Below are positions 9,374 to 18,074 of a stretch of 64,000 bases of DNA, in pieces (within the stretch, counting starts at the first letter, position 1; each line of letters starts with the position of its first letter). The position numbers and the translations under genes were made by a program. This DNA is from Methanolinea sp. (GTDB lineage: Archaea; Halobacteriota; Methanomicrobia; Methanomicrobiales; Methanospirillaceae), in NCBI GenBank assembly GCA_029907345.1, contig JARYMB010000001.1, forward strand, positions 1 to 64,000, read 5' to 3'. Below the pieces are notes generated by a model. That model was not told the origin of the DNA and did no database searches. It was given only the letters and a program-made list of their open reading frames with translations.

Positions 9374-10035
9374 GTGCCCCTCCTCACGGCATCGTGCGGG
9401 ATTTTGCCCCTGTGGACAGCGGTTGCAACGATCGCGCCGTCATAGCCAAGTGCTGCGAGGGTGTCGAGGTCCCCCGGACCCGAAATCCCACCGCCGTAGA
9501 GCAGTTCCCTGCCATATGCCCCCCGCAATTTCCCAAGAAGGGAAATATCAGGGCCCTTTCCCGTCCCGACTGCCCCGACGTCCAAAACGATTGCACCTGA
9601 AAAATTCCAGGATCCTGCCCGGGAGAGGAGATCGAGGGGGTCGTCTCCGGACGGGATGACCCTGCTGTCCCGGATATCGACCGAGAGGAATCCCGCGGGG
9701 TAGAGGGCAAAATCCACTTCCGACGATTCGGTCGAGGCAATGTCCGTAACACGGGGGTGATGGAGAAAATCAGACGGACCGGCAGCACCGCGGTCGAGGA
9801 GGCACCTTGAGACCTGCCTGCTGCAGGAGAGAACCTCCGCTGTGTTTTCCCCCGTCCGCATGATCCTGTCGAGGTCTGCAATATAGATGGCCCTGGGCGA
9901 AACAGCCCTGACATACCCTTCCGGCTCGGCTGTCGGGGAGAGCCCCCAGGTCAGCGGCAGGTATGCCCGGCGGTTCCCGGAAGACCCATGCACCACCAGT
10001 CCGCCTTTTAAGTCCATTGCCAGAATCAAATCCAT
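9364..10035 (-). CDS. HisA/HisF-related TIM-barrel protein, probably tied to C1-carrier metabolism
   Basis: 223 aa. The fold is that of HisA/HisF: an N-terminal Asp in LILAMDLKGGLVVHG (D7), a central Asp in IVLDVGAVGTGKGPD, and phosphate-binding loops YGGGISGPGDLD and GAIVATAVHRGKI. True HisA would carry VRLxxGD, which is missing here. It matches the hisA/hisF-related family TIGR00734, found in methanogens and in methylotrophs that use tetrahydromethanopterin and methanofuran. It is divergent from mfnB with only 43 bp between the two starts, which supports a role in methanofuran or pterin metabolism, although the reaction is unknown. Confidence 0.72.
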   Translation of the reverse strand: MDLILAMDLKGGLVVHGSSGNRRAYLPLTWGLSPTAEPEGYVRAVSPRAIYIADLDRIMRTGENTAEVLSCSRQVSRCLLDRGAAGPSDFLHHPRVTDIASTESSEVDFALYPAGFLSVDIRDSRVIPSGDDPLDLLSRAGSWNFSGAIVLDVGAVGTGKGPDISLLGKLRGAYGRELLYGGGISGPGDLDTLAALGYDGAIVATAVHRGKIPHDAVRRGTWS

Positions 10036-10078
10036 GCAAGAGCGTAATCACTATTAGATAGCAGGATCATTAAATCCT

Positions 10079-10765
10079 ATGCAATTACTGGTCAGCCCGA
10101 GGGACATCGAGGAAGCGAAACGGTCTCTTGCCGCTGATATCATCGACGTGAAGAAACCCTCCGAGGGGTCACTGGGTGCAAATTTTCCCTGGGTTATCCG
10201 CAGCATCAGGAAACTCTCTCCAAAGCCGGTGAGTGCGGCCATCGGGGACTTTGATTTCCGTCCGGGTGGAGCGGCACTTGCAGCGTACGGGGCAGCCTGT
10301 GCCGGTGCGGACTACATCAAGGTCGGGCTCATGTTCAACGGCTCGTCCCGGGCAGAGGAGCTCATCAGGGCCGTTGTCCGGGCCGTCAAGGAAGAGTTCC
10401 CGGAGAAAAAGGTCGTGATCGCCGGGTACTCGGACTGTACACGTCTCGGTTCCATCCCGCCGCTGGAGATGGCACCCCTGGCCGCACGGGCCGGTGCCGA
10501 CGTGGCCATGGTGGATACGGGGATAAAGGACGGAAGGAGCACCCTCGAATTCATGAGCGAGCAGGACCTGCGTGATTTCTGCAAAATGAACAGGGACAAT
10601 GGTCTCCAGACGGCCATTGCGGGATCGCTCACGTTCGATGATTTCCCCGTCATCAGGCAGATATCCCCTGACATCATCGGCGTCCGCGGGATGGTCTGCG
10701 GGGGTGACCGTGAATCCGGAATCAGGGAAGAGCTCGTTGAAAAACTGGCCCGGATGGTGCATTGA
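10079..10765 (+). CDS. mfnB: (5-formylfuran-3-yl)methyl phosphate synthase
   Basis: 228 aa TIM-barrel enzyme (DUF556 family) that condenses two glyceraldehyde-3-phosphate molecules into 4-(hydroxymethyl)-2-furancarboxaldehyde phosphate, the furan precursor of methanofuran. Key segments are the VKKPSEGSLGANFPW loop, YIKVGL and MVDTGIKDG. By position, K26, K81 and K150 are the likely counterparts of the catalytic lysines described for the Methanocaldococcus enzyme. Methanofuran is the first C1 carrier in CO2-reducing methanogenesis, so this gene is strong evidence for a methanogen. guaB starts 3 bp after its stop. Confidence 0.93.
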   Translation: MQLLVSPRDIEEAKRSLAADIIDVKKPSEGSLGANFPWVIRSIRKLSPKPVSAAIGDFDFRPGGAALAAYGAACAGADYIKVGLMFNGSSRAEELIRAVVRAVKEEFPEKKVVIAGYSDCTRLGSIPPLEMAPLAARAGADVAMVDTGIKDGRSTLEFMSEQDLRDFCKMNRDNGLQTAIAGSLTFDDFPVIRQISPDIIGVRGMVCGGDRESGIREELVEKLARMVH

Positions 10766-10768
10766 ACC

Positions 10769-12235
10769 ATGTTTTCCGAGAAGCTGAATGCTCCCCTCGC
10801 ACTGACGTTCGATGATGTCCTTCTCGTTCCCGCGTCATCGCTCGTCGAGCCGAACGAGGCGGATGTCAGGACGCGGTTTTCGCGGAACATTCCGCTGAAC
10901 ATCCCCCTCGTCAGCGCAGCCATGGACACGGTCACGGAGTCGGCGATGGCCATTGCGCTTGCCCGGGAAGGGGGAATCGGTGTCATCCACAGGAACATGT
11001 CCGCAGAACAGGAGGTCGCGGAAGTCCGGCGGGTGAAGGAGTCAGAGCAGCTCATCGAGAGGAAAGTCCTCTCGGTGGACCCCGAAACGAGTGTTGCCGA
11101 GGTCGAGCGTCTCATGATCGAGCACGGGATCGGCGGCGTCCCGGTCGTCGAGGAGGGCAAGATCGTGGGTATCGTGAGCCGGAGAGACGTGCGGGCAATC
11201 GCCACGCGGCGCGGGAGCGAGAGTGTCCGGACGATCATGACAAGGGAACCGATCACTGCCCGGGAGGATATTTCCATGGATCAGGCACTCGAGACCATGT
11301 ACACCAACAAGGTCGAGCGCCTTCCCGTTGTCGATGACGAAGGGCACCTCGTTGGCATCATCACGATGCAGGACGTCCTCGAGAAGAGACAGTATCCCAA
11401 TGCCACCAGGGATTCGCAGAAGCGGCTCCGCGTGGCAGCAGCAGTCGGTCCGTTCGATTTCGAAAGAGCCGTGCGGCTCGACGAGTGCGGTGCAGATGCA
11501 CTCGTTGTCGACTGTGCCCACGGGCACAACCAGAACGTCGTGAAGTCCATCCGGGACATCAAGGGGAGCGTAAAGGCTGACGTGATTGCAGGAAACATCG
11601 CGACAGCAGCTGCAGCAGAAGATCTCGTGGACACGGTCGACGGCCTCAAGGTCGGCATAGGACCCGGCTCTATATGCACCACCCGGATCGTCGCGGGTGT
11701 GGGTATCCCCCAGGTGACAGCGATCGCCACCGTCGCGGATGTCATCTGCGGAACCGGTGTCCCGCTGATAGCAGACGGTGGCATCAGGTTCAGCGGCGAT
11801 GTTGCAAAGGCAATTGCAGCAGGTGCCAATTCCGTGATGATAGGGAGCCTCTTTGCCGGCACCGACGAGTCCCCGGGCCGCATCATCACGATGAAAGGAC
11901 GCCGGTACAAGCAGTACCGGGGGATGGGATCCCTCGGCGTGATGAGCGGGGGCGTCTCCAGCGACAGGTACTTCCAGAGAAAGGAGATAGGAAAGACCAA
12001 GTTCGTGCCCGAGGGCGTGGAGGGAGTAACCCCTTACGTCGGGAGCGTCTCCGAGGTCGTCTACCAGCTCGTCGGCGGGCTGAAGGCCGCGATGGGCTAT
12101 ACCGGTTCCCAGACGATCCGTGACATGCATGAAAAGACAAGGTTCGTCAGGATAACCGCCGCGGGGCACACCGAGAGTCACCCCCACAATATCATGATCA
12201 CGGACGAGGCCCCGAATTACCGCCTCACCGATTAA
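10769..12235 (+). CDS. guaB: IMP dehydrogenase
   Basis: 488 aa, full length. It oxidises IMP to XMP with NAD+, the committed step to GMP. The catalytic loop GPGSICTTR carries C303, and the mobile flap YRGMGSLGVM and the segment DGGIRFSGD are intact. Two CBS motifs (about residues 90-205) are inserted as usual and would bind adenine nucleotides. It sits 3 bp after mfnB in the same orientation and is followed by a T-rich stretch (12239-12247) in the short convergent gap. Confidence 0.96.
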   Translation: MFSEKLNAPLALTFDDVLLVPASSLVEPNEADVRTRFSRNIPLNIPLVSAAMDTVTESAMAIALAREGGIGVIHRNMSAEQEVAEVRRVKESEQLIERKVLSVDPETSVAEVERLMIEHGIGGVPVVEEGKIVGIVSRRDVRAIATRRGSESVRTIMTREPITAREDISMDQALETMYTNKVERLPVVDDEGHLVGIITMQDVLEKRQYPNATRDSQKRLRVAAAVGPFDFERAVRLDECGADALVVDCAHGHNQNVVKSIRDIKGSVKADVIAGNIATAAAAEDLVDTVDGLKVGIGPGSICTTRIVAGVGIPQVTAIATVADVICGTGVPLIADGGIRFSGDVAKAIAAGANSVMIGSLFAGTDESPGRIITMKGRRYKQYRGMGSLGVMSGGVSSDRYFQRKEIGKTKFVPEGVEGVTPYVGSVSEVVYQLVGGLKAAMGYTGSQTIRDMHEKTRFVRITAAGHTESHPHNIMITDEAPNYRLTD

Positions 12236-12248
12236 TACCTTTTTTCTT

Positions 12249-12569
12249 TCAGGAAAAGAGGCTCTCCGTGAAGACGGCGAGATTGTGGACGAAGACCACC
12301 ATGAAGAACGCACAGACGGCCATGACTATGAGCGCACCGGAATATTCCTTCAGTTCCTCCGCACGCCCGGCCATGTAGATAATAAAGCCGGCAAAGGCGC
12401 ACTTCACTCCAATATGGATATAGGGATTCTGCACAACCCACGCCATGACGGGGTTCATCTCGAACCCGCCGAGACCGAGAATGAGCGTCGTAAGGAGGAC
12501 ATCGAGTGCAAGAAGACCGCCCAGCAGGACGAAAAGGGCTCCCATGAAGATCTGATAGGCTTTCTTCAC
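12249..12569 (-). CDS. DUF5658-type small membrane protein
   Basis: 106 aa with three or four membrane helices and the motif GFEMNPVMAW between helices 1 and 2, which resembles DUF5658 proteins (polar E-x-N-P in a hydrophobic context). Function unknown. A longer frame opens at 12743, but its first 58 codons have no membrane or family character. I chose the GTG at 12569 (VKKAYQIFMGALF) because a strong TATA box lies 30 bp before it. Confidence 0.6.
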   Translation of the reverse strand: MKKAYQIFMGALFVLLGGLLALDVLLTTLILGLGGFEMNPVMAWVVQNPYIHIGVKCAFAGFIIYMAGRAEELKEYSGALIVMAVCAFFMVVFVHNLAVFTESLFS

Positions 12570-12598
12570 AGGACAGATTGATCCGCGGCATGGATGAA

Positions 12599-12610
12599 AT
12601 ATTTTTATAT
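12599..12610 (-). promoter_or_regulatory. TATA box for the DUF5658-type gene
   Basis: On the minus strand the sequence reads ATATAAAAATAT, 30 bp before the GTG start at 12569. This spacing predicts a transcript with almost no leader and decides against the longer upstream frame. Confidence 0.65.
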
Positions 12611-12782
12611 CCGATCTCCCGGGATATGCGTCCGGAACTGCACCGTTCCACCCTCCCTCCTGATGATCGAGGGAGGGAATTCCTCCCGTCACGGACCTCC
12701 GGGAGACGCACTTGTCGCCCCTCCGGCCCCCATGAAAAGACACTATGTTTTATCTATGAGAATTACTAACATAAAGTAACTG

Positions 12783-13403
12783 ATGCTTGACCAGGTCGAG
12801 GTCGCCAGGATCCTTGATATTCTCGGTAATCGCAACCGGAGACGGATCATCGATCTCTTACGGCAGAAACCCTGTTTTGTCACGGAGATATCCGACAGGC
12901 TGATGCTCTCTCCGAAAGCCGTTATCGAGCACCTCCAGATCATGGAAAGGGAGGAGATCCTCTCTTTCCGGATGGACGAGAGGCGCCGGAAGTACTACTA
13001 CCTGGCCAATGATATCGACGTGATGATCCGGCTCCTCAAGCGTGAACAACTCCATATTGCAACACGGGACGAGACAAACAGGCTCCGGTCATACCTCTTC
13101 CAGCTGCGCAGGATGATCGAGATCCGCGAGGAACTCGCAGAAAACCTGAGAAATACCGAACAGGCGATCGACAGGCAGATTCGGGATATTACAACCCTTG
13201 CAAAGGAAATCCTCGACAACACCATCCAGACAGACATACTCATCAGCCTGGCCCACTGTGACCTGACCCTGGACGAGCTGTGCGAGCTGACAGAGGCACC
13301 GCGGGATGCCGTATCCGATAACCTTGAGATACTCAGGGAGAAACATATCATCGAACAGGCCGGTGAGACTTACCGCCTGCGTGATACCCATGCCGGATTC
13401 TGA
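12783..13403 (+). CDS. ArsR-type winged-helix regulator
   Basis: 206 aa. The N-terminal winged helix (about residues 8-75) has LGNRNRRRIIDLLRQKPCFVTEISDRL followed by the recognition helix SPKAVIEHLQIM. The middle (about 85-150) is a long charged helix that could dimerise. The last 50 residues repeat an HTH-like pattern (ILISLAHCDLTLDELCELTEAPRDAVSDNLEIL), so there may be two DNA-binding units. It overlaps the downstream Hsp20-like gene by 14 bp, which suggests the regulator controls its own small chaperone operon. Confidence 0.82.
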   Translation: MLDQVEVARILDILGNRNRRRIIDLLRQKPCFVTEISDRLMLSPKAVIEHLQIMEREEILSFRMDERRRKYYYLANDIDVMIRLLKREQLHIATRDETNRLRSYLFQLRRMIEIREELAENLRNTEQAIDRQIRDITTLAKEILDNTIQTDILISLAHCDLTLDELCELTEAPRDAVSDNLEILREKHIIEQAGETYRLRDTHAGF

Positions 13404-13827
13404 AAACCCGTACGACGAAATGCTCAAAAAGATCGCCAGGATGGTAGAGGAACTCCTCAGGAACCTTCCCCAGGAGGAGAACGCCCGGATCATCGGGTGC
13501 ACCATCATCACGAATGGCGGGTCGCCCCACTTTACGAGGAACCCGAACTCCCGCAGCGAGGAGAGTGATATCCCGATCGAGGTCATCGACTCGCCGGACA
13601 TGCTGTTTGTCACGGCAAGGCTTCCGTCGACTCTCCACACTGCACCCTATGCCGACATCACGGCAGAATCGCTCCACATCGTCGTGAACGAGAGGCGCAT
13701 CCCGGTCCCCGTCTCCTGCCGGATCGATGTCATCCACAGCTTTTACCAGGTCAGGCACGGCGTCCTCGACATCATCCTCAAGAAGAAGAAGGTCCCTCCC
13801 CGGAGTGCCCCGGCAGAATCAGGATAG
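13390..13827 (+). CDS. Hsp20-like (alpha-crystallin fold) protein
   Basis: 145 aa. A long N-terminal helix (YDEMLKKIARMVEELLRNLP) precedes a compact beta-sandwich with the alpha-crystallin pattern: IEVIDSPDMLFVTARLP, then ITAESLHIVVNERRI and GVLDIILKKKK. The usual A-x-x-x-n-GVL motif of Hsp20 is reduced to HGVLDIIL. I chose the ATG at 13390 (MPDSENPYDEM) inside the end of the regulator gene; upstream codons look like shadow. Translational coupling to the ArsR gene suggests a stress-response pair. Confidence 0.72.
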   Translation: MPDSENPYDEMLKKIARMVEELLRNLPQEENARIIGCTIITNGGSPHFTRNPNSRSEESDIPIEVIDSPDMLFVTARLPSTLHTAPYADITAESLHIVVNERRIPVPVSCRIDVIHSFYQVRHGVLDIILKKKKVPPRSAPAESG

Positions 13828-13864
13828 GAACGGGTATTGCTCACCGCGCTCCCAGAAGACCAGC

Positions 13865-13884
13865 ATTTCTCTTCTCTTTTTTTT
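13865..13884 (+). terminator. T-rich terminator after the ArsR-Hsp20 pair
   Basis: The pyrimidine stretch TTTCTCTTCTC followed by eight Ts lies 38 bp after the stop, in a convergent gap. Oligo-T runs are the usual archaeal termination signal. Confidence 0.45.
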
Positions 13885-13913
13885 CACCCGTTCGCTGGAT
13901 GAATTCATCTTGG

Positions 13914-14720
13914 TCACCCCACCAGCATGGACAGGCCGATTGCAACCATCAGGACGGCAAGGAGTCCCTGGAGGAATCCGGGGGTGCACGTATGGGAGAA
14001 GCGAACGCCAATCCGGGACAGGGGGACTGTTGTCACGACAAGGGCCGCCCATGCGGGGAGGTACACGTAACCCAGGGACAGGGGCGGCAGGCCCGTTGCA
14101 GACAGGCCATGGAAAATGTACGCGATGACCGCTGCACCCGAGGAGAAGACAAGGCAGGCCGATGACGTGCCGATGGCACTGTGCACCGGGAAACCGAAGA
14201 GGATGACAAGGAGCGGGACGAGCAGGACACCGCCGCCGATTCCGGCCAGGCCCGAGACTGTCCCGATGAAGAACCCGAGTACCGCACATGCCGGTCCTGA
14301 AACGCGGCCCTTTTGGCCTTCCGGGCATGACCGGCCGGGCCAGGCCATCCGGACCGCCATTGTAATGACCAAAACCGCAAAGATGGTCCGCAACGTGGTC
14401 CCGGGAAGGAAAGACGCGACCGTTCCCCCGAAAAGACCTCCCCAAACGGCACCTGCCGCAAGGGGGACTGCCGCTTTCCAGTCGACTGCCTCCCTCCTGT
14501 GGTGGCCGATAGTGCCGCTGACCATCGTGGGAATGATGACGGCAAGCGACGTTCCGAAGGCGAGGCGGGTTGCTTCCGTATCGCCGATTCCACCCGTTGA
14601 AAAGAGCCAGTAGAGGACGGGAGTCATCAGAAAGCCCCCGCCAATCCCGAAGAGACCCGATGCAAAACCGGCCGTTCCCCCTGTCACGACGAGGACTGCA
14701 GCAGCAAGGAGCGTTTCCAT
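13914..14720 (-). CDS. TauE/SafE family sulfite/organosulfur exporter
   Basis: 268 aa with about eight membrane helices in two similar halves. Each half opens with the family motif: GFASGLFGIGGGFLMTPVL near residues 18-36 and GTVSGLAGIGGGVLLVPLL in the second half. The family exports anions such as sulfite, sulfoacetate or thiosulfate; the substrate cannot be told. The gene is alone, convergent with the Hsp20-like gene, and divergent from the isochorismatase 74 bp away. Confidence 0.85.
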   Translation of the reverse strand: METLLAAAVLVVTGGTAGFASGLFGIGGGFLMTPVLYWLFSTGGIGDTEATRLAFGTSLAVIIPTMVSGTIGHHRREAVDWKAAVPLAAGAVWGGLFGGTVASFLPGTTLRTIFAVLVITMAVRMAWPGRSCPEGQKGRVSGPACAVLGFFIGTVSGLAGIGGGVLLVPLLVILFGFPVHSAIGTSSACLVFSSGAAVIAYIFHGLSATGLPPLSLGYVYLPAWAALVVTTVPLSRIGVRFSHTCTPGFLQGLLAVLMVAIGLSMLVG

Positions 14721-14794
14721 CTGTGGTTCTCCCGGTCTTTATGGGATCTACCAGTATTTTGAACCGGCAGGTATATCACAGGTACGTGAGTTCC

Positions 14795-15385
14795 ATGGGT
14801 CTTTCCGCACTCCTGATCATCGACATGCAGAACGATTTCGTCAGAGAAGGATCGCCACTCCGCGTGGCCGGTGCAGAGGAGATCATCCCGCGTATCCGAA
14901 AAGTCCTCGATGCCTTCAGGGAGCGCCACCTCCCCGTGATCCACGTCCTGCGGGTTCACAGAAGCGACGGGTCCGACGTCGAGATATTCCGGAGGGAACT
15001 CTTCCGGAAGCGGGCGTTCGCGGTCAGGGGTTCGTGGGGGGCAGCGGTCATCGACGAGCTCTCACCCGCACCCGGGGAATATACCATCGAGAAGACCCGG
15101 ATGAGCGCGTTCACCGGAACGGATCTCGACCTCCTGCTCCGGTCCCTCGGGGTGACACGCCTCTTCGTGACCGGGATCCAGACCCCCAACTGCGTCCGGA
15201 CAACCGTCTTCGATGCGGCGGCCTGCAACTACGAGGTATTCCTTGTCACCGATGCAGTTGCTGCGCAGAGCGCGGAGGTGCATGCCGCTAACGTCCGCGA
15301 CATGGAAAACATCGGGACACGGATTATCCGGGCCACGGAAGTTTCCCGGATCCTCGACACACCCGTTGCGATTGGAAAGGAATAA
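14795..15385 (+). CDS. Isochorismatase-family cysteine hydrolase
   Basis: 196 aa. The catalytic triad of the family is visible: D10 in LLIIDMQNDFV, K100 in TIEKTRMSAF, and C133 in GIQTPNCVRTTVFDA with the preceding cis-peptide region. Members hydrolyse amides such as nicotinamide, N-carbamoylsarcosine or peroxyureidoacrylate; the substrate is unknown. The ATG at 14795 puts the first beta strand directly at the N-terminus. The frame is open further upstream, but that stretch is antisense to the TauE gene. It is followed by an oligo-T tract at 15397-15402. Confidence 0.86.
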   Translation: MGLSALLIIDMQNDFVREGSPLRVAGAEEIIPRIRKVLDAFRERHLPVIHVLRVHRSDGSDVEIFRRELFRKRAFAVRGSWGAAVIDELSPAPGEYTIEKTRMSAFTGTDLDLLLRSLGVTRLFVTGIQTPNCVRTTVFDAAACNYEVFLVTDAVAAQSAEVHAANVRDMENIGTRIIRATEVSRILDTPVAIGKE

Positions 15386-15450
15386 CCGGCCCGGTTTTTT
15401 CTGGAAAAAGGAGTTCTTGTGGTCCCCGGCAGAGAAGACACGCGAGGGGT

Positions 15451-17634
15451 CTATGCCCTGACTCCGGGACCGGCCGCGACCCACCCGGATATCCTGCCCC
15501 GCCCCCCTTCATGCTCGCGGAACTGGTGAAGCGAGACCGTGAGGTCCCGCGTGAACGCAAAGTAACCGATCTGCGTTGTCCGGCAGAGGTTGAGGGCCAT
15601 CTCCATGAGCCCCCGCGGGTCGGGGCGGGATTCACCGAGCCAGATGTGGAAGATGTTCCCGCCGTCCACGATCGGGAAGAAGACGTGCTCGATTGCGATC
15701 CTCTCGGCCATCGTGATGTTTGCACCGGGGGCCACGTGGGTCCCGTTCGTGTAGTAAATCGGCAGGTCGCGGGTCTTTCCAAGGTCCCTCTGTGCGTTCT
15801 CCAGGTCTCCCTTGATTACCCGCTTTGCATGGTCCCTGAACTCGCTGTTGAGGAGGTCTGCGACTGCAAACCGCTGGCCCGTTGTCTCCGCAGGAGTCCG
15901 GGCAAGGGCAATCGTCATCTTGTGGCGTTCCGAGAGCTCCTTTGCATAGAGTTCCATCTTTGTCATTGCAAGGACGGCAAGCGAGAATGCCTCGCGTGAC
16001 TCGTGCATCTGCGCACCGGTATGGTGCTGCACCATCTCGTTGACCCCGACGACGCCGATCGTGTACACGAGGCCGTCGAGATCCACGGCAACGGCCCCCC
16101 GCTCACCCGTGTGCGGATCCCTCGGGCGTTGCATGGCAAACGGCATCCTGCCCTGAGCCCGGATGGTCTCCAGCCACCGCCTCTTGATCTTGAAGACCTC
16201 CACGCAGACGTCCATTAACGCCCGGAGCTCGGCAAAGAGCCTCTCGTTGTCTCCCCCCGCCCGGTACGCGGCCCGCGGGCAGTTGAGGGAGACGACCTGC
16301 CACGATCCCATGGAGAAGTGCTTCCCGTCGCGGAAGTAGAGCTTGTCCTCGAACTGGCTGTCCTGGTCGGCTATGGCCGAAAACTGGTAGGCACAGCACT
16401 GGTAGCACGATATGCCTTTCCCTGCCCCGCGGTATGCCGGGATCTGGTTATCGTAGTAGGGCGTTCCGAACTTGGAGGCAAGTTCAAACGTGAGGAGGTA
16501 GAGGTCCCGGTAGGTCGGCAGGTCAGGATGCGCCTCGTTGAATGCCTCGTCCTCCTGCATGAAGTCCGGCTCGATGCTGATCTCGGGCTTGGGGAAGGAG
16601 AACGGCTTTCCCCATGCGTCCCCCTCGAGCATGACCTCCATTAATGCCTTGAAGAGGAGGCGTACCTCCCTCTCGAACTCCCCGTACGTCCTGCGCGGTC
16701 CCCTCGTCCCGTCCCAGACCATCCCGCGGTACACGCATGGCTTGTCCTTCCAGAGGGAGGGGACTCCCGGGCTGAGCTGGACGGACGAGAAGACGAGCTG
16801 GCCGCCCCGGGCGACCATCATCTGTGTCATCTCGTACACGAACATCTGCATGAGCTGCTTGATCTCGTCGTACCCCATGCCCTCGAAGTACGGTGCAAGG
16901 AACGTGAGAAAGTTGTAGTATCCCTGGCCCCCAGCGAAGTTCGTCTGGGCGCTCCCGAGTGCCTTGACGGCATGGAGGACTGCGACCTCGGCCCGCTTCG
17001 CAGGCCCCGCGACCGAGGCCTTCGTGCCGTTCCCGTCGGGCATCAGGCCATAGTAGAAGAAGTACCGGAGGTCCCAGTCCTGGCAAAACGGGCGTGTTCC
17101 GAAGTATTCGAGATCGTGGATATGGATGTCGCCTGAAAGGTGGTGGTCAGCAAGGTGAGGGGGAAGCTGGAGGAGGTACTGTTCCTTGCTGATCTTGTCT
17201 GCCTTCTTCTTGTGCGAGGTCTCCGCGTTCTCCTGGAGGTTTGCGTTGTCCCTGGCTTCGAAACCGCGTCCCACGTCGATCTGGTGGGCGTCGTACACGG
17301 GCGTCCCCACGCGTGTGCAGACGTTCCGGTACTGGACCATCCCCTTTTCAAGCAGCGTGATGTTGACGATCTCCCTGATGAGCGGCCCGCTCAGGGCCTG
17401 GAGGTTCATCGACTTGATCCTCTCTTCCACGAGCCTTGCTATTTCCCGGGCGGTCTCCTCGCTTGCGCTCTCGTACCCATAGAATGTGGAAACGAGTTTT
17501 GTCTCCTCGACGATCTGGCGGACGATCCGCTGCCGGTCCCATTCCAGGATGTGCCCGTCCGTCGTCCGGACGGGGGGCATCGGGGCGACAAAGACCCCGT
17601 CGAGAGTCGACTGCCTCGTGTCGCGTCTCGGCAT
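15451..17634 (-). CDS. nrdD: Anaerobic ribonucleoside-triphosphate reductase with atypical C-terminus
   Basis: 727 aa class III reductase making dNTPs without oxygen. An ATP cone occupies about residues 20-112. The catalytic barrel has conserved segments such as DIHIHDLEYF, the CYQCC site (410-414) and HVAPGANITMAERI. Known NrdD proteins end with a CxxC...CxxC zinc finger and an RVxGY glycyl-radical loop. Here TQIGYFAFTRDLTV (687-700) is followed by only 27 residues, with no cysteine and the sequence RISGW (714-718, G717). I find no frame downstream that would restore the usual tail. The start overlaps the glutaredoxin stop; no nrdG activase is adjacent. Confidence 0.9.
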   Translation of the reverse strand: MPRRDTRQSTLDGVFVAPMPPVRTTDGHILEWDRQRIVRQIVEETKLVSTFYGYESASEETAREIARLVEERIKSMNLQALSGPLIREIVNITLLEKGMVQYRNVCTRVGTPVYDAHQIDVGRGFEARDNANLQENAETSHKKKADKISKEQYLLQLPPHLADHHLSGDIHIHDLEYFGTRPFCQDWDLRYFFYYGLMPDGNGTKASVAGPAKRAEVAVLHAVKALGSAQTNFAGGQGYYNFLTFLAPYFEGMGYDEIKQLMQMFVYEMTQMMVARGGQLVFSSVQLSPGVPSLWKDKPCVYRGMVWDGTRGPRRTYGEFEREVRLLFKALMEVMLEGDAWGKPFSFPKPEISIEPDFMQEDEAFNEAHPDLPTYRDLYLLTFELASKFGTPYYDNQIPAYRGAGKGISCYQCCAYQFSAIADQDSQFEDKLYFRDGKHFSMGSWQVVSLNCPRAAYRAGGDNERLFAELRALMDVCVEVFKIKRRWLETIRAQGRMPFAMQRPRDPHTGERGAVAVDLDGLVYTIGVVGVNEMVQHHTGAQMHESREAFSLAVLAMTKMELYAKELSERHKMTIALARTPAETTGQRFAVADLLNSEFRDHAKRVIKGDLENAQRDLGKTRDLPIYYTNGTHVAPGANITMAERIAIEHVFFPIVDGGNIFHIWLGESRPDPRGLMEMALNLCRTTQIGYFAFTRDLTVSLHQFREHEGGRGRISGWVAAGPGVRA

Positions 17635-17903
17635 CAGTGACCCTCGAGGAACGAGAGAACGGTATCCATGCGCAGGCCTGATGCGGTGAACATGTCACCG
17701 GACACAAGGAACCTGTCCCCGCTCCGGAGGACGGGAGCCTCGCGGACGAAGACACCGTTGATGCGGAGGTCTGCCAGCGCCTCGGCCGTGGAGAGGTCCC
17801 GCTCGCTGAAAGAGAGCCCCCGCCCCTTCAGAAATTCCTTCAGGATCTCGCAATTTGGACAAAGTTCCAGTGAATAAACTGTAATATCGTGAGAACCGGC
17901 CAT
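17634..17903 (-). CDS. Glutaredoxin-like protein, probable NrdD reductant
   Basis: 89 aa. The glutaredoxin fold shows a C-P-N-C site at residues 15-18 (SLELCPNCEILKEFL). Its stop shares one base with the nrdD start, so the two are translated together. Methanogen NrdD enzymes are known to take electrons from a small NrdH/glutaredoxin-type protein rather than formate, so this is most likely the direct electron donor to NrdD. The AT-rich stretch at 17950-17960 is a candidate promoter. Confidence 0.82.
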   Translation of the reverse strand: MAGSHDITVYSLELCPNCEILKEFLKGRGLSFSERDLSTAEALADLRINGVFVREAPVLRSGDRFLVSGDMFTASGLRMDTVLSFLEGH

Positions 17904-18074
17904 GAATATCCCCCGCTTGTCAGCTCAATGTCAGTAATTGTTCTTCGGGAAAAAATATTTGCTGATCCTGTCTCAATTGTACCAGAAGAAAAGGGGATTT
18001 TTTTGCAATCAGGTAGTTTATCGCGGGAAATTGATATGAAACACGCTGCCGCCACGGGAAGGGAGAGATGCTGA

